Part shown: piece by piece, positions 19,624 to 26,785 of the stretch
How positions within the stretch are numbered: the first letter of the stretch is position 1
Layout of the letters: each line of letters starts with the position of its first letter
DNA from: Lentisphaeria bacterium
GTDB taxonomy: Bacteria > Verrucomicrobiota > Lentisphaeria > Victivallales > Victivallaceae
Direction of reading: 5' to 3'
DNA length: 64,000 nt
Assembly (NCBI GenBank): GCA_022009855.1
Contig: CP091727.1
Coordinates: forward strand, 2,232,001-2,296,000
The notes under the pieces: generated by a model
Databases searched by the model: none
What the model saw: the letters and a program-made list of their open reading frames with translations, nothing else
What the model was told of the DNA's origin: nothing
Program-made: the position numbers and the translations under genes

Positions 19624-20343
19624 TCAGCCGAGGTGCTGGCCGCAGTCCACCCGGAGGATCTCGCCGGTGATCGAGTCGTTGCGGCAGAGGAAGAGGACCG
19701 CTTCGGCGAGGTCGGCAAGTTCCACCTTGCGCCGGAGCGGCAGGGTGGGGAGCGTCTTCTCCATCTTCGAGTGTTCCTGACCGACCGGCGGCAGGACCGG
19801 ACCGGGGGCGACGGCGTTGAAGCGAAACTTCCGGGGGCCGAGTTCGCGGGCGAGCTCCAGCGTCGCCTCCGCCAGCGCCCGGCGGGAGAGCGAATAACAG
19901 CCGCCGCGAGGCGAGACTCCGGAAATCTCCTGATCGAGCAGATTGACCACCACCCCTTCGGTGAGATCAGGCTGTGCGGCAAACGCCTTCATGAGCGCGA
20001 GCGGACTCCAGAAATTCACCTCGAAGTGTTCGCGGTCGAGCGCTTCCGGAGCGTCGGCGAGCGGGGCGAGGCGGTACAGCGAGGCGTTATTGATGAGGAT
20101 GTCCACCCGCCCCGCTTCGGAGAAGAGGCGGAGCGCTTCGCCCGGGCGCGCGAGGTCCGCCTGCAGCACCCGGTGGCGTGCCGTACCGCCGGGGAGGGTG
20201 TTTACCAGCGTTTCCGCTTCGGCGCGGGAGTTCCGGCAGTGCAGCAGGAGCCGCGCTCCCGCCGCGGCGAAGGCGCGGGCAAGCTCCGCGCCCACCCGTC
20301 GGGCACCGCCGGTAATCAGTACAAATTTCTCTTCAATCCGCAT
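19624..20343 (-). CDS. Short-chain dehydrogenase, pteridine-reductase/FolM-like, with YxxxR active site
   Basis: The Rossmann cofactor motif is LITGGARRVGAELARAF, and the NNASLY segment follows. The sequence around the active site, LLDQEISGVSPRGGCYSLSRRAL, and the tail APGPVLPP and DCGQHLG fit the pteridine reductase / dihydromonapterin reductase (FolM) branch of the SDR family, which reduces dihydropterins with NADPH. The catalytic tyrosine is present, but the usual YxxxK lysine is read as arginine (YSLSR). The start at 20343 (MRIEEKF) is chosen for the GGGGGAAA ribosome site. A further 25 residues upstream look non-coding. 239 residues. Confidence 0.85.
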   Translation of the reverse strand: MRIEEKFVLITGGARRVGAELARAFAAAGARLLLHCRNSRAEAETLVNTLPGGTARHRVLQADLARPGEALRLFSEAGRVDILINNASLYRLAPLADAPEALDREHFEVNFWSPLALMKAFAAQPDLTEGVVVNLLDQEISGVSPRGGCYSLSRRALAEATLELARELGPRKFRFNAVAPGPVLPPVGQEHSKMEKTLPTLPLRRKVELADLAEAVLFLCRNDSITGEILRVDCGQHLG

Positions 20344-20432
20344 ATTTTCCCCCGATCTCTTTTGAAAAACAGCATTCAGCATATTATATTCCATGGTGCC
20401 CCTGAAAGCAAACAGCAAAAAGAAGGTTTGTC

Positions 20433-20996
20433 ATGAAAACGCTCCGTTTCCGTTTTACCCTTGTGGAGGTCCTCGCCGTGGTGGCGCTGGTCAGCCTGCT
20501 CGCCGCCATCGGCTTCGGCGCCTACAGCTACGCGATGAACGCCTCGCGCGAATCCAACACCAAAGCGCTGCTCAAGCGCATCGAAGCGGGGCTGGAGAGC
20601 TGCCGCACCAAGTACGGATACTATCCGGCGAGCACGTCGTTCGGTATGGTCAAGTTCAAACTTGACAGCTCGAATCGGATTTCTGATGTAGAGTTCAATG
20701 CCACTTCCGAGTTGAACAAAACCACACTGAGCGATGAAATGCGCAAGGAGTTTCTCCGGGTGGTGGAAGAGGAATCTCTGAAGAAGGGGAAAACTGGAGA
20801 TTTCGTTCTGGAGGACAGCTGGGGCGGGGCGATCTATTACCGTTATCCCGGTTTGATCAACAAAGGCGGCTACGATCTGGTTTCTCCCGGCCCGGATGGA
20901 AAGTTCGGGAAAAATAATAAGACCGATCCTCAGTCGGACAGAAGCGATTACTACTCCGACAACGAGAAGGTCTGCGACGATATCACGAACTTCTGA
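20433..20996 (+). CDS. GspG-like pseudopilin
   Basis: The leader FTLVEVLAVVALVSLLAAIGFGAY is a prepilin signal with E at +5. Downstream, LLKRIEAGLESCRTKYGYYPAS and DSWGGAIYYRYPG followed by YDLVSPGPDGKFG are the hallmarks of the major pseudopilin class. That class contains a calcium-type loop and the 'SxGxDG' end of GspG. It is 187 residues and unbroken. It is expressed alone, divergent from the SDR gene, with a strong terminator 14 bases after its stop. Confidence 0.87.
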   Translation: MKTLRFRFTLVEVLAVVALVSLLAAIGFGAYSYAMNASRESNTKALLKRIEAGLESCRTKYGYYPASTSFGMVKFKLDSSNRISDVEFNATSELNKTTLSDEMRKEFLRVVEEESLKKGKTGDFVLEDSWGGAIYYRYPGLINKGGYDLVSPGPDGKFGKNNKTDPQSDRSDYYSDNEKVCDDITNF

Positions 20997-21010
20997 CGGT
21001 TTTGAAGAGA

Positions 21011-21041
21011 ACGCCCGGCACGGAAAAGCCGGGCGTTTTTT
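21011..21041 (+). terminator. Rho-independent terminator after the GspG-like gene
   Basis: ACGCCCGGC and GCCGGGCGT pair perfectly around an eight-base loop and are followed by five T. It also sits at the end of the convergent lipoprotein gene. Confidence 0.9.
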
Positions 21042-21706
21042 CATTCAAAGAGGTAGTACTGCGTGTCCTCGAACTCGCTCTGCTTCATCTCGATGTTGCG
21101 TGAGGAGAAGGGAAACAGCAGAATGGTCCAGTTGATGAACTCCGACATATTGCTTACTCCGTCGACCGTGCGCACCGGTTTCCGGCTGGGGGTATCCAGC
21201 ACCGTCAAGCTGAATTTCCCGTATCCGCGTCGGGTCACCCGTTTGAAGATGGCGATTTCCGGAATGGCGAAGCTGAGGTCGGTGTTCGGCAGCGGAATCG
21301 GCAGCTCCGGCGTACCGATCAGCACCTGGCTCGACGAGGTCGCCAGCGTGCCGGAAATCAGCCGCATCGTGTAGGCGGCCTCTTTCTCCTCCTTGACGAC
21401 GACGGCGCCAGCCTTGGCAAGGTAAAGTTCGAAACAGCCCTGCACATAATTCTTATCCACCTGCGGCGCGAGGTTGGAGTAGTCGGCGAACACCTTGGCA
21501 TCCCGGTACATGCTGAAATCGATCTGGTACATGCACCGCTCGACGGCGGAGGAGATCAGCAGCTGCTCAACGATATTGCGGCTGGTGTTGGTGATGGTGG
21601 GGGTCGAACAACCGGTGTGCAACAGAAGACAGCCCGCCGCCGCCACCAGCAGAAGAACAAGGGGAAATCTTCTGCCTGTGACGCCATTGTTCCGGCGAAA
21701 GGTCAA
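21041..21706 (-). CDS. Uncharacterised lipoprotein
   Basis: A signal peptide ends in the lipobox LLHTGCS. The mature part of about 190 residues begins TPTITNTSRNIVEQLLISSAVER and has alternating helices and strands. A stretch TLATSSSQVLIG and the conserved-looking PLPNTDLSFAIPEIAIFKR follow. Similar proteins occur in Planctomycetes and Lentisphaerae without known function. The start is TTG at 21706, overlapping the stop of the STAS gene (TTGA), which indicates translational coupling. No nearer ATG or GTG would keep the signal peptide. Confidence 0.72.
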   Translation of the reverse strand: MTFRRNNGVTGRRFPLVLLLVAAAGCLLLHTGCSTPTITNTSRNIVEQLLISSAVERCMYQIDFSMYRDAKVFADYSNLAPQVDKNYVQGCFELYLAKAGAVVVKEEKEAAYTMRLISGTLATSSSQVLIGTPELPIPLPNTDLSFAIPEIAIFKRVTRRGYGKFSLTVLDTPSRKPVRTVDGVSNMSEFINWTILLFPFSSRNIEMKQSEFEDTQYYLFE

Positions 21707-22213
21707 TCTTCCTTCTCCCGGTTTTTCAGCCGTTCGACATCCTGCCGGGCGAATTCGATCACCTGATCGAAGCGGGCCGCGTTGCTGGAATCCGCCTCCA
21801 CCAGCGTCTGATGCGCTTCAGTGACGGTTTCCGCGGTGGTCAGCATGTCGTTGCGGGAGGCGTTTCCCGTTCGCGGCGGACCATTGCGGCGCATCCGGAT
21901 CGCTCCCCTCCGTGAAGGTGAAGAGCTTGCTCACGCCGAGATCGCGGAGCAGTTTTTTCAGGGTATCGTTCGCGTTGAGCAACTCCACCGTCGCATTGCA
22001 GCGGCGGGATTTCAGGCCGATCATGGAGAGCACCCCCATGAAGGTGCTGTCCATCGCGACACAATCGCCGAGGTCGATCCGGAAGCATCGGAATTCATTG
22101 GACGACTTCGCCAGTTCGCGCAGCGGCACCGCGTATTCGAAATTGGCGCGGCCGGTGACCTTGACCGAGTAAACTCCGTCGTGACGCGAGATGAGCAGAT
22201 CGGATTCTTTCAT
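21703..22213 (-). CDS. STAS-domain protein with C-terminal extension (one frameshift)
   Basis: Residues 1-105 look like a STAS (anti-sigma-factor antagonist) domain: VKVTGRANFEYAVPL, then LGDCVAMDSTFMGVLSMIG, where the serine of the DSTFMG motif is the residue phosphorylated in SpoIIAA-type proteins. A roughly 65-residue helical tail (TTAETVTEAHQTLVEADSS, VIEFARQDVERL) follows after a single-base break near 21866 (GGG, one extra). It lies between alaS (26 bases upstream) and the coupled lipoprotein. No partner kinase or sigma factor is in the window, so the switch it serves is unknown. Confidence 0.8.
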
Positions 22214-22239
22214 CGGGGAGCTCCTTTCCGGTTCCTGAA

Positions 22240-24021
22240 TTATTTGCTCTGAAGGACCGCTTTGATCCGGCGCACGCCGCGGCTGGAACTCTCCTCCTTG
22301 AGGATTTTGAAGTGTCCCAGTTCGCCGGTATGCGACGCGTGCGGTCCGCCGCAGATCTCTTTGCTGACGTCGCCCATCGTGTACACCTTGACCCGGGCGT
22401 CGTACTTGTTCTCGAACAGCCCCATTGCACCGCTCTCCTTCGCCTCTTCGATGGTCATCTCCTCGCAGACCACCGGCAGGTCGCGGTCGATCGCCTCGTT
22501 GACGAGCTTCTCCACTTCGGCGAGCTGTTCCGGCGTCATCTTCTCTTCATGGGAGAAGTCGAAGCGGAGCCGTTCGGCGGTGATGTTGGAGCCGCGCTGT
22601 TCGACATGGGTGCCGAGCACCTTGCGCAGTGCCGCCTGCAGCAGGTGGGTCGCGGTGTGGAGTCGGGCGGTTTCAACCGAGCTGTCGGCGAGTCCGCCTT
22701 TGAACTTCTGTTCGGCGCCGGCTCTCGAAAGCTCCTGATGTTTGGCGAAGGCGGCGTCGTAACCGGCGCGGTCGACCTCGAATCCCTTCTCCTTCGCCAT
22801 TTCGATGGTGAGCTCGATCGGGAAGCCGTAGGTCTCGTAGAGGTTGAAGGCGTTCTTGCCGGAGATCACCTTTTTGTTGATGTGCGGCGGCACGCGGTCG
22901 ATCAGCTTCTGGAATTCGTGCGTTCCCTTTTCCAGCGTGACGGCGAACTGTTTCTCCTCGCGGTTGAGCTCTTCGCAGATGACCGCCTTCTGGCGGCGCA
23001 GTTCCGGATAGACGTCGCCGAACTCTTCGATGATCGCTTCGGCGATTTTCGCGGTGAAGTTGTCGGTAATGCCGAGCTTGCGACCTTCGCGGATGGCGCG
23101 GCGGATCAGGCGGCGCAACACATAGGGCTGGTCCACCTTGCCCGGGGTGATGCCGTCGGCGAGGATGAAGGTCGCGGCGCGGAGGTGGTCCGCGATGATC
23201 CGCTCCGAAGGACTGCGGGGGCCGGAGACCGGCTCGGTTCCGCGGATCTCATCGAGCTTCGCGAAAATCGGCGCGAAGATTTCGGTCTCGTAGCAGCTGG
23301 TTTTTCCCTGCAGAATGGCGGTGACCCGTTCGAGTCCCATGCCGGTATCGACGTTGCGCTGGGCGAGCGGTTCATACTTGCCTTCGGCAGTCTTGTTGTA
23401 CTCCATGAAGACGTCGTTCCAGATCTCAACCCAGCGCTTGTCGGCCGGATCGAACTTTTCCGGCGGCGGCAGTTCGCCGGTCCAGTAGAACATTTCGGTA
23501 TCCGGACCGCAGGGACCGGTAATGCCGGCGGGACCCCACCAGTTGTCTTTTTTGCCGAGTTTGGCGATCCGTTCGGCCGGGATGCCGAGGGAGTTCCAGA
23601 GTTTCCAGGCGGTTTCGTCGAAGGGGGCGTCCTCGTCACCGGCGAAGACACTCACCGCGAGCCGTTCGACCGGGATGTTGAGGTTCTCCTTGCCGGTCAG
23701 GGAATTCGAAACTGAAATGGATCGCCTCCTCCTTGAAGTAGTCGCCGAGCGACCAGTTGCCGAGCATTTCGAAGAAGGTGAGGTGGACGGCGTCGCCGAC
23801 CTCGTCGATGTCGCCGGTGCGGATGCACTTCTGAAAGTCGGTGAGCCGTTTCCCGGCGGGATGTTTCGCCCCTGGAGATAGGGGACGAGGGGGTGCATTC
23901 CGGCGGTGGTGAAGAGGCAGGTCGGATCGTTTTCCGGAATCACCGGAGCGCTCTGAATCTCCTGATGGCCCTTCGACTTGAAGAACTCGATGTATTTACG
24001 GCGGATGTCAGCTTCTTTCAT
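22240..24021 (-). CDS. alaS: Alanyl-tRNA synthetase, compact form without C-Ala domain (two frameshifts)
   Basis: The class II aminoacylation domain (FTTAGMHPLVPYL, WWGPAGITGPCGPDTE, NVDTGMGLERV) is followed by the tRNA-recognition helices. The editing/SAD domain with the zinc-type motifs HTATHLLQAAL and CGGPHASHTGELG completes the protein. It stops right after the SAD domain (RRIKAVLQSK), at about 593 residues against roughly 875 for the usual bacterial enzyme, so the DHHA1/C-Ala oligomerisation part is absent. The stop is followed in 26 bases by a ribosome site and the STAS gene, so the short form is real and not a frame break. Breaks near 23873 (G4, one short) and 23704 (GGG, one extra) scramble the TDFQKCIRTGDIDEVGD region. 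Confidence 0.93.
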   Translation of the reverse strand: MKEADIRRKYIEFFKSKGHQEIQSAPVIPENDPTCLFTTAGMHPLVPYLQGRNIPPGNGSPTFRSASAPATSTRSATPSTSPSSKCSATGRSATTSRRRRSISVSNSLTGKENLNIPVERLAVSVFAGDEDAPFDETAWKLWNSLGIPAERIAKLGKKDNWWGPAGITGPCGPDTEMFYWTGELPPPEKFDPADKRWVEIWNDVFMEYNKTAEGKYEPLAQRNVDTGMGLERVTAILQGKTSCYETEIFAPIFAKLDEIRGTEPVSGPRSPSERIIADHLRAATFILADGITPGKVDQPYVLRRLIRRAIREGRKLGITDNFTAKIAEAIIEEFGDVYPELRRQKAVICEELNREEKQFAVTLEKGTHEFQKLIDRVPPHINKKVISGKNAFNLYETYGFPIELTIEMAKEKGFEVDRAGYDAAFAKHQELSRAGAEQKFKGGLADSSVETARLHTATHLLQAALRKVLGTHVEQRGSNITAERLRFDFSHEEKMTPEQLAEVEKLVNEAIDRDLPVVCEEMTIEEAKESGAMGLFENKYDARVKVYTMGDVSKEICGGPHASHTGELGHFKILKEESSSRGVRRIKAVLQSK

Positions 24022-24343
24022 GGGGAATTTTCCAGTATTTTTCTATGTTTCGCAGTATGTGAAAAATCATTCTAATAATCTACTCTTGATTGCGGAAAAT
24101 TCAAGTCATAACCGATGGTGGCGGCTAGACTTTTCCATTTTTCACACAGAGAAAGGCAACCGGGGCGGTACGGGAGGGCTGGGAAAGGGTGTGGTCTCGG
24201 TTTTTCTGCCGAAAAATTTCATTTGTTGATACGGTTGACGAAATATGACAATGTCACAGGTTAAGCTACATAATTCAGCAATAAAGTTAAAATTTTTTAA
24301 AAAAAAGTGTATTGATAAAATGAAAAAAAATAAAATTGCACTC
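24022..24343. other. AT-rich divergent intergenic region
   Basis: This stretch between alaS and the GntR-fusion regulator is markedly AT-rich compared with its surroundings and holds A and T tracts (for example around 24287-24335). No gene or RNA is recognised. It must contain the alaS promoter, for which TTGAAT on the minus strand near 24100 is a weak candidate. Confidence 0.5.
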
Positions 24344-24372
24344 TTGACATTGTCTTGGAAGTATAGTATACT
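24344..24372 (+). promoter_or_regulatory. Near-consensus sigma-70 promoter of the GntR-fusion regulator
   Basis: TTGACA (24344-24349), a 17-base spacer and TATACT (24367-24372) lie 31 bases before the preferred start codon. The -10 box is inside a 14-base perfect palindrome, as expected for autoregulation. Confidence 0.85.
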
Positions 24373-24375
24373 ATA
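24362..24375. promoter_or_regulatory. Palindromic operator candidate overlapping the -10 box
   Basis: TATAGTATACTATA is perfectly self-complementary. The same core (TATAGTATAC) overlaps the -10 box of the other cassette at 4073-4082. GntR-type proteins bind short palindromes of this size. Confidence 0.55.
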
Positions 24376-24402
24376 ATTGTAATGCACAAAGCAGAAAGGT
24401 GT

Positions 24403-25691
24403 ATGATGGCTGATAAACTGCGAGATGCCCGTGAGTTTATTCTTGAGCGGATTGAATCCGGCGAATTTGCCGGCGGTGAGAAGTTGCCGTCGGCACGTGA
24501 TCTCGCGGAACAAACCCGGATTTCATTTGTCATTATGCAGATGGCGTTTATTTCGCTGGTTACGGACGGGGTGCTTTATACTGTCCCGCGGCGTGGAACT
24601 TTTGTCCGTAATGATTGGTACGAGCGGATTCTGCCCAACAGTTTCTGGGCCGGATATGAGATTTACGGCTCTATTTTTACGCAGCGGATTCTGCCGCATC
24701 AGCCGGCTTTCCGGTTGAGTCGCCGATTTCAAAGCGCTTCTTTTGAAGTGCGCAGCACCTGCCGGCGGCTTCCCTTCAGCAGCATTTTCTGAATCTCTCC
24801 GAATTTTTTGACGCGGAGTTCCCTGGCAAGGAGGATTTCTTTCTGCAGAGAATCGAACAGTTTCGGACTCCGGGCGGAAAGCTGTTTGCTCTGCCGCTGA
24901 TCTTTTCTCCCCGCGGCATTCTCTGCAATCGCGCCTGTTTTCAAGAGGCTGGCTGCAGGCTGCCTCCGCAGGATTGGAATTGGAATGATTTTCTGGATGT
25001 CATTCGGCAACTGCGGCGGCGGCTTCCCGCCGGACGAATTTTTCCTGACCTGCAGCTCATGCATTACTGGGCCACCTGCCTGACAGCTCTCGGAGGAAAG
25101 ATTCTGGAGAAAAAAGGGGACGCGCTGGAAGTCGCTCTGGAATCGGAAGAGTCGCGCAAGGCGCTGGAACAACTTTGGACACTCGCGCATATGCTGCTGG
25201 ATGAGAATTCGGATCATTGTCCGGAACGGCAGTGCGCCATGTCGCTTTGTGCCCGCCAGGATATTGTTCTTCTCGGAAGCGATGGATATATCTTGCCTTT
25301 GCCGCATCTGCCGGGGGAGGTGGGATATTCTGTGGTGGCTGGCGATTTGTTCTGTGTCCGCAATACGGTAAATGATTTTGGCGTGGTACGCGACATGATT
25401 CGGATTCTGCTTTCGGAGGAGGTACAGGATGAACTTGGGCGCCGGAAGTTTGGGATTCCGATTCGGCGGAGTTCGGCCATACGCTCTTTTGACGAGTCCG
25501 ATCCTGTCGATCGTTTTTACTGGTCGTCTGTTTCGAAAATTCATGTTGAACCGTGCCTGCTTCATCCGGTATGTCTTCAGATCTTTCACGCTGCAATGCT
25601 GCAGGCATGGCGGGAAAAGCGCAGTGTTTCGGAATTCATTGCGGAAGTTGCTCCAGTTTTGCGAGGTATTATAAACTATTACCGATTCTGA
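24403..25691 (+). CDS. GntR-type HTH fused to an ABC solute-binding-protein-like sensor (one frameshift)
   Basis: Residues 1-70 are a GntR winged helix (DKLRDAREFILERIESGEF, KLPSARDLAEQTRISFVIMQ, DGVLYTVPRRGTFV). From about residue 90 the protein changes to a fold like family 1 extracellular sugar-binding proteins: FALPLIFSPRGILCNRACFQEAG, then DWNWNDFLDVI, LLGSDGYILPLPHLPGEVGYS and RRKFGIPIRRSSAIRS. There is no signal peptide, transporter permease or ATPase nearby, so the binding fold serves as a cytoplasmic ligand sensor. One base is missing near 24750 (between EV and HLPAASLQQHF). About 429 residues. The start is placed at ATG 24403 or 24406 (GAAAGG upstream), with ATG 24382 as a less likely alternative. 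Confidence 0.75.
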
Positions 25692-26011
25692 ATATGAGCG
25701 GTTGCAGACAAAATCAAGAGTTTCCGACCACAGAAGAACAGTATCGGGAATCGGGATTGCCGTCCGGCTGCGAAATATCCGGCATCAATGGAGTTGATGC
25801 AAAATGGCTGTCATTTCAATCACATTAATTGAATTTTTATTGTGTCAATATGACGATGGTGAGAAATGCTGTCGAGTCGGCAATTTTCAATGCAGAAGAA
25901 ATCTGCATATGGAATAAAACTCATATAAAAAAGGAGCAGGAATTTGCAACATTCGAAATGGAATCAGGTTGTCATCTCAATTGCTGGAACATATGGAGGA
26001 AAGCTGGTAGA
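25692..26011 (+). other. Leader region before the pseudopilin
   Basis: These 320 bases are AT-rich and have no recognisable gene. An open frame from 25829 runs into the pseudopilin, but its 61 residues are unlike a prepilin leader. GGAGGAAAG at 25996 is the ribosome site for the gene at 26012. A promoter is likely, but I cannot place it with confidence. Confidence 0.45.
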
Positions 26012-26764
26012 ATGAAACGATTTTTTACACTTATTGAATTGCTTGTTGTTATTGCGATCATTGCGATTCTTGCTGGACTGCTTCTTCCGGCACTCAACAG
26101 TGCGCGCGAACGGGGACGTGCCGCCAAATGCATTTCCAACTTGAAACAGTGCGGTACGGGATTGGAACTGTATTCCAATGACAATAGCGGCATGGTACTT
26201 CAGGTGGTTCCATATGACTCGGCAAGCACGATTGAATGGCATATGGCCCTTCGGGCATGGGTCTGGAAGGCCGGCAGTCAGTTGGATCTTCAGCCTCTGG
26301 GGTATACGCCTTACATCAAGACCAGCGGTCTGGAGCCCACTGTTTGTCCCTCCACAAACGTAAGTCAAATCAACTCTCTCAGCGCATATGGAATGATTGA
26401 AACGACTTATTCCGGAAACTGGGATTCCATTCGTGAGGAGGTCGGCCGCATAGATCATCGCTTCAGCGGCACGGAAAAGTATTTGATTTTGAGGAAGCAG
26501 AAACAGCCTTCCAGAACAGTGCTTGTCGCGGATTCCGGGTATCTGATTACCAGGAACGAGTTTTCTCAAAATCTCGGTTACAGAACGTTTGTACATTCCT
26601 TTCAGGGCAATACCGTCGCCGGCAGCTTGATGCTCCGTCACGGCGACCGGGCAAACGTTCTTTTTGGAGACGGCCATGTTGCAGGACTGGATTTGGGCGG
26701 GTTGAAGGAAACAGCCAATAAGTTCGAACAGGTGCTCAACAGAAACGGGGTTGTGGTTGAGTGA
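26012..26764 (+). CDS. Pseudopilin with H-X9-DG motif
   Basis: MKRFFTLIELLVVIAIIAILAGLLLPAL is a prepilin leader with the conserved E. NLKQCGTGLELYSNDN, the usual first head-domain helix of this family, and the C-terminal HGDRANVLFGDG (H-X9-DG) with HVAGLDL follow. 250 residues, unbroken. The start at 26012 is preferred over the in-frame ATG at 25829 because of the GGAGGA site and the compact leader. It lies between the GntR-fusion regulator and the polysaccharide lyase, in the same order as the two other cassettes of the window. Confidence 0.88.
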   Translation: MKRFFTLIELLVVIAIIAILAGLLLPALNSARERGRAAKCISNLKQCGTGLELYSNDNSGMVLQVVPYDSASTIEWHMALRAWVWKAGSQLDLQPLGYTPYIKTSGLEPTVCPSTNVSQINSLSAYGMIETTYSGNWDSIREEVGRIDHRFSGTEKYLILRKQKQPSRTVLVADSGYLITRNEFSQNLGYRTFVHSFQGNTVAGSLMLRHGDRANVLFGDGHVAGLDLGGLKETANKFEQVLNRNGVVVE

Positions 26765-26785
26765 TTTATTGAGACGGAGAATGAA

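Noticed and set aside
25829..26011. An N-terminal extension of the pseudopilin from ATG 25829.
   Set aside because: Prepilin leaders are short and basic. This extension is 61 residues long with mixed composition, and a good ribosome site precedes ATG 26012.
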